Positions 7,583 through 15,624 of a stretch of DNA of 64,000 bases are shown in pieces (positions within the stretch are counted from its first letter, which is position 1; every line of letters starts with the position of its first letter). The position numbers and the translations under genes are program-made. The notes beneath the pieces are model-generated. The model did no database searches. It was given only the letters and a program-made list of their open reading frames with translations, and was not told where the DNA came from. Where the stretch lies: the NCBI RefSeq assembly GCF_014529705.1, contig NZ_JAANIH010000049.1, forward strand, positions 1-64,000, read 5' to 3'. This DNA is from Bradyrhizobium campsiandrae (GTDB lineage: Bacteria > Pseudomonadota > Alphaproteobacteria > Rhizobiales > Xanthobacteraceae).

Positions 7583-8593
7583 CTAGAGCTTGACGACGAT
7601 CTTGCCGAAGTGCGAGCCGCTCCGCAGATGGGCATAGGCTTCCCGGGCGTCTTCGAAGCCGTAGGTCCGATCGACGATCGGGTGGATCGCATGTTCGGAA
7701 AGGAAGCGATTCATCGTCCTGAAATGTTCGACCGATCCGACGGTGACGCCGATGATGTCGGCGTTCTCCCATTGCAGGCGGGCGAGGTCCGGTTTAGGGC
7801 CGAACCCTGTCAGCACGCCGATCTGAACGATCTTGCCGCCCGATGCGACGGAGCGAAGCGACCGGTCATAGGTGCCGGGACCGCCGAGCTCGAGGATGTG
7901 GGTGGCACCTTCGCCATCCGTGGCCTTCATCACTGCGGCGTCCCACTCGGGCGTGTCGCGGTAGTTGATGAGGATCGAGCCGCCCAGCGCCTTGGCGCGG
8001 GCGAGTTTCTCGTCCGAGGAGGAGATCACGATTGCGCGCGCGCCCAGCGCCGCTGCGAATTGCAGGCCGAATAGTGCGACGCCGCCTGTCCCCTGCACCA
8101 GCAGCGTGTCCCCTTTGCTCATCTTGCCGCGTGTGATGAGGCCGTGCCAGGCGGTGACGCCGGCACAGGGCAGGGTGGCTGCTTCGACGGTGGACAAGTG
8201 CGGCGGCACGGCGACCAGCGCATTTGCCGGCAGCACGACATACTCGGCCAGCATTCCGTCCGTGGTGTTGCCGCCGAGAGACGACGGAACGTAGCTGGAC
8301 TTGAATGGTCCCGAAATCCAGTCGCGAAAGAACGACGCGGCGACGCGGTCTCCCACCTGCCATTGCGCGACGTCGGGGCCGATGGCGTCAACGACGCCCG
8401 CACCGTCGGAGAGCGGCACGCGGCCGTTGAGCCCGCTTTGTCCTGCGCGGTCGAGGGTGATCAGGTCGCGGTAGTTCAGACTGGCCGCTTCGATCCGGAT
8501 GCGGACCTCGCCGGCGGCGGGTTCTGGCTTGCCGACGTCGACCTGCACGAGGTGGCCGGCGCCGCCCTGGCTGTTCAAATGGTAGGCTTTCAT
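7583..8593 (-). CDS. Zinc-independent MDR-family NAD(P)H oxidoreductase (quinone oxidoreductase-like)
   Basis: A 336-residue medium-chain dehydrogenase/reductase. It has the GroES-like N-terminal domain (EASLNYRDLITLDRAGQ) and a Rossmann domain with VQGTGGVALFGLQFAAALGA near 150-170. The catalytic-zinc ligands of alcohol dehydrogenases are not apparent, which places it with NADPH:quinone and enone reductases. A MerR-type promoter lies directly upstream (8636-8666), suggesting induction by an organic or redox signal, but the matching merR gene is truncated. Confidence 0.85.
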   Translation of the reverse strand: MKAYHLNSQGGAGHLVQVDVGKPEPAAGEVRIRIEAASLNYRDLITLDRAGQSGLNGRVPLSDGAGVVDAIGPDVAQWQVGDRVAASFFRDWISGPFKSSYVPSSLGGNTTDGMLAEYVVLPANALVAVPPHLSTVEAATLPCAGVTAWHGLITRGKMSKGDTLLVQGTGGVALFGLQFAAALGARAIVISSSDEKLARAKALGGSILINYRDTPEWDAAVMKATDGEGATHILELGGPGTYDRSLRSVASGGKIVQIGVLTGFGPKPDLARLQWENADIIGVTVGSVEHFRTMNRFLSEHAIHPIVDRTYGFEDAREAYAHLRSGSHFGKIVVKL

Positions 8594-8635
8594 CGTCGCG
8601 TCCTCTCAAGCGGCATTCACTTGGATGAGCGGAGT

Positions 8636-8666
8636 CTGTAAGGTCTGACAGCGCTGTCAGGGTCAA
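8636..8666 (-). promoter_or_regulatory. MerR-type promoter with palindromic operator in a 19-bp spacer
   Basis: On the minus strand a -35 TTGACC (8661-8666) and a -10 TTACAG (8636-8641) are separated by 19 bp, longer than the usual 17. The spacer contains the perfect 16-bp palindrome CTGACAGCGCTGTCAG (8645-8660). This overlong spacer with a central dyad is the hallmark of MerR-activated promoters. It drives the oxidoreductase at 7583-8593 and faces the merR start at 8678. Confidence 0.75.
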
Positions 8667-8677
8667 GAGGCTTCGAG

Positions 8678-8761
8678 ATGAAAATCGGCGAACTCGCCCG
8701 GAGGACGGGAGACAGCCAAAGCCGGACCATTCTGGCCGGCTATCTGGCCAGCGTGAATTGA
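8678..8761 (+). pseudogene. merR-family regulator, truncated after about 11 codons
   Basis: The frame opens MKIGELARRTG, the standard start of a MerR-family winged helix, at the expected position divergent from a MerR-type promoter. After codon 11-12 it passes into the 52-bp repeat and stops at codon 28, so most of the DNA-binding domain and all of the effector domain are missing. No continuation of merR was recognised after the second repeat copy near 14945. Confidence 0.7.
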
Positions 8762-8765
8762 TCGC
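8714..8765. repeat. 52-bp direct repeat, copy A (left end of candidate island)
   Basis: Matches 14893-14944 at 51 of 52 positions (AGCCAAAGCCGGACCA then TTCTGG against ATCTGG). It interrupts the merR gene. Origin unknown; it could be the scar of an integration or recombination event. Confidence 0.85.
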
Positions 8766-8875
8766 GCATTGCGCCTCGATACCTCTCGGTCGCCGCAACC
8801 CACGCATTGATGCGCATCGTCGCTCCAGACACCAGCCCGCAGCCAGAGGGCGTGTATGGGCTAAACGCCTCCAGT

Positions 8876-9757
8876 CTATGCCGCATTCAGCCCATCAATT
8901 CTCGAGAGAAAAGTCTTCAAGATGGGCGACGCATTGTCTCGGCGGAAGCCGACCGTCACGGCGATCGTCGGCGCATCACCTTCGAGGGGACGACTTACGA
9001 CCGACCAGGGCAGAAAATTCTTCGCGGACGCCGGCAAAATCGCAACGCCGCGGTTTGATGCGACGAGCGAGATCGCCATGGCGTAGTTGTCGATCTCGAA
9101 CGCCGGAGTGATCTCGATGCCGCAGCGATCGAGGTATTCGGCAATGAGTGCGCGCAGCACCCTCGGCACTTTCGAAATGCCGATATAGGTTTCGCCGACC
9201 AGGTCCCTTGCATCGAAAGTCTCTCGCTGCGCGAGCCTGTGATCGCTCGGCAGAACCGCCACCAGCGGCTCCTGCGCCACGACCCTGAATTCAATGTCCG
9301 GCATCTTTTCGCCGCGCAGGAATGCGACGTCCAGCCTGCCATGTGCGAGCTCCTCCGCCAGCGTCGCCGAATGATCGCTGGATACCCGGATTTCGATGTC
9401 GGCCAGTTCGTTGCGCAACAGGCTGGTGGCACGTGGTAGCCAGTCGACCTCCTGCCCCGTGGTGAATCCGATCGCAAACACCTGCTTGCTCGGCTGGGCC
9501 GCGCGCCGAGCGCCTTCGGTGGCGGCTTCGGCTTGCATCAGTGCCAATCGAGCGTGATCGAGAAAGATCCGGCCAGACTCCGTCAGCTGTACGCCGTGCA
9601 CGCTCCGGGTCAGGAGAGGCACGCCGACTTCGTATTCCAGGTCGCGGATTTGCCGGCTCAGGGATGGTTGCGCGGTGTGCAGTCGCTTTTCGGCCGCCAC
9701 GGTGAGACTGCCTTCTTCGGCAACGGCGACGAAATAACGGAGATGGCGAAGCTCCAT
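8876..9757 (-). CDS. LysR-family transcriptional regulator
   Basis: 293 residues from MELRHLRYFVAVAEEGSLTV. An upstream Met would add 35 residues that do not resemble LysR, so the Met at 9757 is chosen. The helix-turn-helix (QPSLSRQIRDLEYEVG) is nearly the same as in the regulator at 5215-6138 and the sensor domains are related, so the two are paralogues. It is divergent from an SDR gene at 9913 and is the likely regulator of the following cluster. Confidence 0.9.
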   Translation of the reverse strand: MELRHLRYFVAVAEEGSLTVAAEKRLHTAQPSLSRQIRDLEYEVGVPLLTRSVHGVQLTESGRIFLDHARLALMQAEAATEGARRAAQPSKQVFAIGFTTGQEVDWLPRATSLLRNELADIEIRVSSDHSATLAEELAHGRLDVAFLRGEKMPDIEFRVVAQEPLVAVLPSDHRLAQRETFDARDLVGETYIGISKVPRVLRALIAEYLDRCGIEITPAFEIDNYAMAISLVASNRGVAILPASAKNFLPWSVVSRPLEGDAPTIAVTVGFRRDNASPILKTFLSRIDGLNAA

Positions 9758-9912
9758 TCCATGCTCTCCAGGTATGGGAAGGGAACTTACAAAGTCTTTT
9801 TCGAAAAGGCCAGCACCTCCTAGATAGCTTCCAACGCTGAACGGCAAATGACCTGACGCCATGCCTACCTGGCAGGGAGTGGAAGGTTTTTGCCCAAATC
9901 GAGGAGCTTCGT

Positions 9913-10659
9913 ATGTCCAGGCCCGTCGTCCTCATCACCGGTGCGCTGACCGGCATCGGCCGCGCTACCGCGGTCGCCTTCGCCAAACAGGGCTCGATCG
10001 TGGTCGTCGCCGGCCGCCGAGAGGCCGAAGGCCAAGCGTTGGAGGCTGAGCTCCGGCGCCTCGGCGCTGAAGCCGCCTTCATCCAAGCCGACGTGCGGCG
10101 TGAAGACGAAATCGGTTTTCTGGTCGACCAGACGATCGCGCGCTTCGGCCGGCTCGATGTCGCCGTCAACAATGCCGGGACGGAAGGCAGGCCTGGACCG
10201 GTGACCTCCACGACGCTGGAAAGCTATGCCGCGATGTTCGACACCAACGTGCTCGGCACCCTGCTCAGCCTGAAGCACGAACTCAGGGTGATGCAGCCCC
10301 AAGGGTCGGGCAGCATCGTCAACATTTCGTCGACCATGGGCGAGCGCGGCGCGGCCAACTTGTCGCTCTACGTCGCCAGCAAGCACGCGGTGGAGGGCCT
10401 CACCAAATCCGCGGCGCTCGAAGCAGCCGCGTTCGGCGTCCGCGTCAACGCAGTGGCGCCGGGGCCGACAGACACCGCGATGCTCGATCGTCTGACCGGC
10501 TCGCCCGAGAAGAAGGCGGCCTTCTACGCCGCCGTGCCGCTCAAGCGTGGCGCGAGACCCGAAGAGATCGCCGACGCCATCACCTTCGTCGCGTCTGAGA
10601 GGGCCTCCTTCATCACAGGCCAGATCGTACGGGTCAACGGCGGCAAGACCGCGAGCTGA
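9913..10659 (+). CDS. SDR-family oxidoreductase
   Basis: A 248-residue classical short-chain dehydrogenase/reductase. The cofactor motif is TGALTGIG (9-16), the structural motif NNAG (87-90), and the catalytic residues Ser140, Tyr153 and Lys157 (YVASK). The N-terminal dinucleotide fold favours NAD(P); the substrate is unknown. First gene of a plus-strand run to 14779 and divergent from a LysR gene. Confidence 0.9.
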   Translation: MSRPVVLITGALTGIGRATAVAFAKQGSIVVVAGRREAEGQALEAELRRLGAEAAFIQADVRREDEIGFLVDQTIARFGRLDVAVNNAGTEGRPGPVTSTTLESYAAMFDTNVLGTLLSLKHELRVMQPQGSGSIVNISSTMGERGAANLSLYVASKHAVEGLTKSAALEAAAFGVRVNAVAPGPTDTAMLDRLTGSPEKKAAFYAAVPLKRGARPEEIADAITFVASERASFITGQIVRVNGGKTAS

Positions 10660-10701
10660 ATCCGATCGATCGCATCATCTCAGACATAAAGGAGTTCTGC
10701 C

Positions 10702-11538
10702 ATGACCACCCATACACACCAAACTGCGCCCACCCAATTCGTCGAAGCCAACGGCATCCGCTTCGCCTATCGGCGTTTCGGCAGGACAGGCGGCGTGCCG
10801 ATCGTCATGAACATCCATTTCCGTGGCACCATGGACCATTGGGATCCGGCCGTGACCGACGGGCTGGCCGCGCAACGCGAAGTCATCCTGTTCGACAATG
10901 CGGGCATCGGCGCCAGTTCGGGCCAGACCCCGGCGACCATCCCGGGCATGGCGACAGATGCCATCGCCTTCATCAGGGCGCTTGGGATCAGCAGCGCCGA
11001 CATCCTCGGCTATTCGATCGGCGGCAAGGTCGCTCAGGAGATCGCCGTGCAGGCCCCCGACCTGGTGCGCAAGCTGGTGCTGGTGGGCACCGGGCCGCGT
11101 GGTGCCGACACCGCCGCCAGCAAATCCGCAGAGATCTTCTCTGCGACCTACGATCCGCCCGAACATCTTTGGATCGCCGCCCATTTCCTGCCCAATGCCG
11201 CCGGCCGCGCGGCCGGACTTAAGTACCTCGAACGCAAGTTCCGCCGCAAGGATCGCAGCCCGGAAGTGAGCGAGACGTCCGCTGCGGCGCAGTACGCGGC
11301 GATCGTCAAGTCGAACGAGAAGACCGACGGCGTGTGGGATTACCTGGCCGATATCCATCATCCGGCTCTGGTCGTCGACGGCAGCAACGACCTGATCATC
11401 CCAACGGTCAACGGCTTCACGTTGCAGCAGCGTCTGCCGAACGCGCAACTCATCGTCTATCCGGATTCGAGTCACGGGCCTCAGAACCAGTATCCGGAGC
11501 TCTTCGTGGCCCACACCGCCATGTTCCTGGACGCGTAG
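10702..11538 (+). CDS. Alpha/beta hydrolase
   Basis: 278 residues. The nucleophile elbow is GYSIGG with Ser105. The acid is probably the Asp in DGSNDLIIP and the His lies in SSHGPQNQ near the C-terminus. The NIHFRGTMDHWDP segment supplies the oxyanion hole. AAAGGAG precedes the ATG. It sits between two SDR genes on the same strand, so a role in the same degradative or detoxifying route is likely; the substrate cannot be named. Confidence 0.88.
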   Translation: MTTHTHQTAPTQFVEANGIRFAYRRFGRTGGVPIVMNIHFRGTMDHWDPAVTDGLAAQREVILFDNAGIGASSGQTPATIPGMATDAIAFIRALGISSADILGYSIGGKVAQEIAVQAPDLVRKLVLVGTGPRGADTAASKSAEIFSATYDPPEHLWIAAHFLPNAAGRAAGLKYLERKFRRKDRSPEVSETSAAAQYAAIVKSNEKTDGVWDYLADIHHPALVVDGSNDLIIPTVNGFTLQQRLPNAQLIVYPDSSHGPQNQYPELFVAHTAMFLDA

Positions 11539-11621
11539 CGAACCCCGAGTGGTCGAGCCGGTCGGTCGCGCTTCCGGCATACCCCGACCGGTGCCGTTGA
11601 TTTCCTAGAAGGAAGATCATC

Positions 11622-12368
11622 ATGAAGTCGTGCTGTGGAAAGACCGCTCTCGTCACCGGCGCCTCGCGCGGCATCGGGCGGGCCGCCGCCCTGGCGCTCG
11701 CCAAGGCGGGAGCCCAGGTTCTCGTTCATTACGGACGCGGCGCTGCGGACGCGCGTTCGGTGGTCGACGAAATCAGGCGCGACGGAGGCAAGGCCGAGGC
11801 GATCGGCTTCGATCTCTCCGATGCGCAGGGCGCGCATAAGCTCGCCGCCAGGGTCCGCGAGATCGTCGGCGAACGGCTCGATATCCTGGTCGCCAACGCA
11901 GGGGTGGCCAAAGCCGCGACGATCGAAGAGACCACGATCGAGGATTTCGACGAACTCTTCGCCATCAATGTGCGGGCTCCGTTCTTTCTGGTCCAGCAGT
12001 TGCTGCCGATCCTGAAGGAGAGATCCAGCGTCATCTTCACTTCTTCGCTCGCGGCGCATGCGGCCGTGGGAGATCTCGCCGCCTACGCAGCCACCAAGGG
12101 AGCCATCGACACCCTGGTGAAGCATTTCGCCCTGGTCCTCGGAGCGAAGGGCGTGCGGGTCAACGCGGTCGCGCCCGGCGTGGTCGAGACCGACATGTCC
12201 AGTTTCGCCAGGACCGAGGCCGGCCGCGATTTCACCCTCTCTCTGCAGGCGTTGAAGCGCGTGGCGCAGCCCGACGACATCGCCGGCGCCATCGCTTTCC
12301 TCGCCTCCGACGCCGCGCGCTGGGTGTCCGGAGACACGCTGCGGGTGGATGGCGGATCGAAGCTTTGA
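11622..12368 (+). CDS. SDR-family oxidoreductase
   Basis: A 248-residue classical SDR. The cofactor motif is TGASRGIG near residue 12, with NAGVA in place of the usual NNAG, and the active site is SSLAAHAAVGDLAAYAATK (Ser, Tyr and Lys in order). The C-terminus ends in the RVDGGSKL type common to 3-oxoacyl-ACP reductase-like SDRs. The short Cys pair at the start (MKSCCGKTALV) is unusual. An AGAAGGAAG site precedes the ATG. Confidence 0.9.
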   Translation: MKSCCGKTALVTGASRGIGRAAALALAKAGAQVLVHYGRGAADARSVVDEIRRDGGKAEAIGFDLSDAQGAHKLAARVREIVGERLDILVANAGVAKAATIEETTIEDFDELFAINVRAPFFLVQQLLPILKERSSVIFTSSLAAHAAVGDLAAYAATKGAIDTLVKHFALVLGAKGVRVNAVAPGVVETDMSSFARTEAGRDFTLSLQALKRVAQPDDIAGAIAFLASDAARWVSGDTLRVDGGSKL

Positions 12369-12394
12369 GCGACAAGCGATCGAAAGCAAACATC

Positions 12395-12775
12395 ATGACC
12401 GGACGAACGATCAAGATTCCCGGCCCCGACCACCCCATCACCATCGAGCGAAACGATAAGCGCGTCATCGTCACCCTCGGCGGACGCGTGATCGCCGACA
12501 CGCGGAGAGCTCTCACGCTGCGCGAGGCCAAATATCCGCCGGTTCACTACATTCCGCGCGAGGACGTCGACATGGCGGCCATCGCGAGGTCGGCAACGCA
12601 GACTTACTGCCCATACAAGGGCGATGCGTCCTACTTCAGCATTCCGGCCGGCGGCGAACGTTCGACCGATGCGATCTGGACCTACGAAGCGCCCTATGAG
12701 GCGGTAGCCGACATCAACAGCCATCTCGCTTTCTACCCCGACCGCGTCGATGCGATCGAGGAACAAGCCGCTTGA
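12395..12775 (+). CDS. DUF427-family protein
   Basis: About 126 residues with the DUF427 signatures: RRALTLREAKYPPVHYIPREDVDM, YCPYKGDASYFSI and WTYEAPYEAV. These are small beta-rich proteins of unsettled function, often found next to oxidoreductases. The ATG at 12395 is preferred because the homologous core starts there, though its ribosome site is weak; a TTG at 12365 overlapping the stop of the preceding SDR would add ten residues. Likely translationally coupled in the operon. Confidence 0.85.
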   Translation: MTGRTIKIPGPDHPITIERNDKRVIVTLGGRVIADTRRALTLREAKYPPVHYIPREDVDMAAIARSATQTYCPYKGDASYFSIPAGGERSTDAIWTYEAPYEAVADINSHLAFYPDRVDAIEEQAA

Positions 12776-12800
12776 GCGGCATCTTCAAGGAGCAGTCGTC

Positions 12801-13547
12801 ATGTCCAAACTCAATGGCAAAGTCGCCATCGTCACCGGAGCGTCGAAAGGCATCGGTGCCGCCGTTGCCAAGGCCCTGGCCGCGCGAGGCGCAGCGGTCG
12901 TCGTCAACTACGCGTCGAGCAAGGCCGGCGCGGAAGCCGTTGTCAAGTCGATCACTGCCTCGAATGGCAAGGCAATCGCCGTCCAGGGCGATGTCTCCAA
13001 GGCGGCGGAAGCAAAGGCCCTGGTCGACGCTGCCATTGCCGCATACGGCCGTCTCGACATCCTGGTCAACAACTCGGGTGTCTACGAATTCGGACCGCTG
13101 GAGTCGGTCACCGAGCCGCAGTTCCGCAAGATGTTCGACGTCAACGTGCTGGGTCTTCTGCTGGTGACCCAGGCCGCGGCCCCCCACTTGCGCGAAGGCG
13201 GCAGCATCATCAACATCGGCTCGGGCGTCACCGCAATTACCCCGCCTCAGACGGCGGTCTATACCGCCACCAAGGGCGCGGTGGACGCCATCACCGGCGT
13301 ATTGGCCAACGAGCTCGGACCGAGGAAAATCCGGGTCAATACCGTGAGCCCAAGCCTCACCGAGACCGAAGGTACTCACAGCGCAGGCATGCTTGCCTCC
13401 GAGTTCGAAGCCGGCATCGTCGCCCAGACGCCGCTCGGCCGCCTCGGACAGCCGCAGGACGTCGCCGACGTCGTCGCCTTCGTGGCGTCGGACGATGCAC
13501 GCTGGGTCACCGGGGATAAAATTTCGGCCGGCGGCGGTCTTCGCTGA
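12801..13547 (+). CDS. SDR-family oxidoreductase (3-oxoacyl-ACP reductase-like)
   Basis: A 248-residue classical SDR. The cofactor motif is TGASKGIG and the structural motif NNSG in place of NNAG. The catalytic Ser is in IGSG, and Tyr and Lys are in YTATK. The C-terminus ends GDKISAGGGLR. The Met at 12801 has a good CAAGGAG site; an upstream frame start lacks one. The next gene starts on its last base, so the two are translationally coupled. Confidence 0.9.
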   Translation: MSKLNGKVAIVTGASKGIGAAVAKALAARGAAVVVNYASSKAGAEAVVKSITASNGKAIAVQGDVSKAAEAKALVDAAIAAYGRLDILVNNSGVYEFGPLESVTEPQFRKMFDVNVLGLLLVTQAAAPHLREGGSIINIGSGVTAITPPQTAVYTATKGAVDAITGVLANELGPRKIRVNTVSPSLTETEGTHSAGMLASEFEAGIVAQTPLGRLGQPQDVADVVAFVASDDARWVTGDKISAGGGLR

Positions 13548-14779
13548 TGGGAGAACGTCACGTCGGCCTCCGCTCTTCGGACGGCCGACGTTCCCTTCCG
13601 AAAATGGTCCTGGGCCGCCGAGCCAGTTTTTGGGTCTCGCTCGCCGTCTCGATGCATACACTTTGGACGAGCGCTGCACCGGCGCTCAGCTATCGGCTCT
13701 ATGCCGAGGAATGGCAGCTGTCGCCTCTACAGACGACGGGCGTCTTCGCGATCTATCCGTTGTTCGTCGTCGGCACGCTGATCCTCCTGGGCGATCTGTC
13801 GGATCACGTCGGCAGGCGGTGGACGATGCTCACCGCTCTGGTGTTCTCATTGATCGGGGCTCTGACACTCGCATGGGCCATCAATGTCGAATGGCTCCTG
13901 GTTGCCCGCGCAGCAATGGGGGTAGGAGTCGGCCTCGCCAGCGGCGCATCCACGGCGGCCATCCTTGAGTTCAGTTCCACCGGGGACCCCGAACGCGCCG
14001 CTTCGGCGACCAATCTGGCGCAAGCGCTCGGCTTCGCCACCGCCCTACTGCTCGGCGGCGCTCTGATTCAATACGCGCCCTATCCGTTGCGGCTGGACTT
14101 CCTCGCCCTTGCAGTGGTTATCGCCGCGCTGATCCTGGCCGTCTGGTTCCTTCCGCGTCATGTGGCGAACCGGAAGCCATGGGCGCCCCGATTGCCGCAC
14201 GTGCCCACCGCCATTCGCAGAGCATTCGGCGTGGCATCGCTGGGCGCAGCCACGGCGTTCGCGACCGGCGCCATTCTCCTTTCGCTGGGCGGCCAGGTGG
14301 CACACGACCTGGTCGGTTCCGCCAACGAACTGACGAACGGCATTATCCTTGCGAGTTTCGCGATCGTCTCCGCGATGGCCACCATCGTTGCGAGACAGTT
14401 ACGGCCGCGGGCCGCGTTCTTCTTTGGATCGATCGCGACCGTGATCGCCATGCTTCTTTTATGGCTGGCGACGGAGGCTCGCTCGTTGCCCGCTTTACTC
14501 GTCTCGACCTCGTCGGCGGGTATAAGTTATGCATTTCTATTTTTGGGCGCGCTGACGTTGCTCAACGCCGTCGCGCCCGTAGACAGTCGCGGTGGTGTCC
14601 TCTCGGCCTTCTATCTCGTCGGATATCTCTGTATGGGCTTTTGCGCCCTTGCGTTGGGTGTCGTCGCTCGCGCATGGGGACTACCGACGGCCGTGGCGGC
14701 GGCGGCGATCGTACTCGCTTCGCTGGGAGGCGCGACATTCCTCTTTGCCGCGATGCGCTTCTCCAGGATGGAAAAATGA
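13547..14779 (+). CDS. Major facilitator superfamily transporter
   Basis: 410 residues with about 12 predicted membrane segments. The conserved loop 2-3 motif is GDLSDHVGRRWTM, and a central cytoplasmic loop lies around residues 200-215. The start codon overlaps the stop of the upstream SDR (TGATG). The first ~25 residues are polar, so a Met near residue 20 (MVLGRR) could be the true start. The setting suggests export or uptake of a compound handled by the SDR and hydrolase enzymes. Confidence 0.88.
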   Translation: MGERHVGLRSSDGRRSLPKMVLGRRASFWVSLAVSMHTLWTSAAPALSYRLYAEEWQLSPLQTTGVFAIYPLFVVGTLILLGDLSDHVGRRWTMLTALVFSLIGALTLAWAINVEWLLVARAAMGVGVGLASGASTAAILEFSSTGDPERAASATNLAQALGFATALLLGGALIQYAPYPLRLDFLALAVVIAALILAVWFLPRHVANRKPWAPRLPHVPTAIRRAFGVASLGAATAFATGAILLSLGGQVAHDLVGSANELTNGIILASFAIVSAMATIVARQLRPRAAFFFGSIATVIAMLLLWLATEARSLPALLVSTSSAGISYAFLFLGALTLLNAVAPVDSRGGVLSAFYLVGYLCMGFCALALGVVARAWGLPTAVAAAAIVLASLGGATFLFAAMRFSRMEK

Positions 14780-15093
14780 CCTCTCGATCAATCGTCCGCA
14801 ACGGCCCGACGCGACCGATCGCCCTGCGGCGCAAATTCGGTTGATACAGGGCAAATCAGACATTGCGCTTATCGCATGACACCATTGGCTTTAGCCAAAG
14901 CCGGACCAATCTGGCCGGCTATCTGGCCAGCGTGAATTGATCGCAGGCTTGCGACATCTCGCAGTGTCGACGCATGACCTTGGTTGCGGGGCGTACCGAC
15001 GATATCCGGCGGCCCGGCTTCGGTGCGGCAGCCAGCTGCGCCAACGCGCCGCAATCAGCGGCAGAGCAAACCTCACAGGAAGTTCAGCGCCAG
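14780..15093. other. Intergenic region holding repeat copy B
   Basis: 314 bp between the convergent MFS and HxlR genes. Besides the 52-bp repeat at 14893-14944 I see no supported gene, and no obvious continuation of the merR gene truncated at 8714. Confidence 0.5.
14893..14944. repeat. 52-bp direct repeat, copy B (right end of candidate island)
   Basis: Same orientation as 8714-8765 with a single mismatch. Together the copies bracket about 6.1 kb of genes. Confidence 0.85.
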
Positions 15094-15540
15094 CTAGCCC
15101 GTCGGCTGCCGACCCCGCCGCGTCCAGGTCGCTCGTTCGGCGAAGACCTGGCTGACCTCTGCCACGTGCTCGGTGCCCCATGAGCAGAGCGGCACGAGCG
15201 CCTCGGCCAGGCTCTGGCCCAGGGGAGTGAGGCTGTAGTCCACCCGCGGCGGCACCTCCTTGTAGTCGGTCCGCTTCACGAGGCCGTCGGCCTCCAGCTC
15301 CTTGAGCTGCTGGATCAACACCTTGTCGCTGACATCGCGCACGGCGCGCCGAAGCTCGCCGTAGCGGGTCGGGCCGTCCTGGGCAAGGAAGTACAGGATC
15401 AGCGGCTTCCACTTGCCGGCGATGACCCGCAAGGTTGCATCGAGGCCGCAGGTGAAGCCGGGCAGATTCCGCGTGCAGCTCTGGACAGCGGGTGCCGGCT
15501 GCAGCGGCGACGAGATCGGGTCTGAATCATCGAGTGACAT
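15094..15540 (-). CDS. HxlR-family winged-helix regulator
   Basis: 148 residues from MSLDDSDPISS. The HxlR core is CGLDATLRVIAGKWKPLILYFL, then RYGELRR and ISDK-like VSDKVLIQQLKELEADGLVKR, and it ends with the wing PPRVDYSLTPLGQSL. The family usually has an N-terminal sensing Cys; Cys residues precede the core here (SCTRNLPGFTCG). It is divergent from an SDR gene 85 bp away, the usual arrangement in which HxlR senses quinones or aldehydes and controls a reductase. Confidence 0.9.
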   Translation of the reverse strand: MSLDDSDPISSPLQPAPAVQSCTRNLPGFTCGLDATLRVIAGKWKPLILYFLAQDGPTRYGELRRAVRDVSDKVLIQQLKELEADGLVKRTDYKEVPPRVDYSLTPLGQSLAEALVPLCSWGTEHVAEVSQVFAERATWTRRGRQPTG

Positions 15541-15546
15541 TTTTGG

Positions 15547-15564
15547 GCACTTACCAAAAGGTGC
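15547..15564. promoter_or_regulatory. Candidate HxlR operator dyad
   Basis: Imperfect palindrome with ends GCAC (15547) and GTGC (15561-15564) around TTACCAAAAG, next to the HxlR start and upstream of the divergent SDR gene. Position fits an operator; sequence support is modest. Confidence 0.35.
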
Positions 15565-15624
15565 ATACTTGTCGATAGGTGGGTACGCCGCCAGCTCAGT
15601 GCAACCCAATTGAAGGAGCACATC

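Noticed and set aside
9758..9862. N-terminal extension of the second LysR gene by 35 residues
   Set aside because: The extension has no LysR similarity, and the paralogue starts at the same MELRHLRYF motif.
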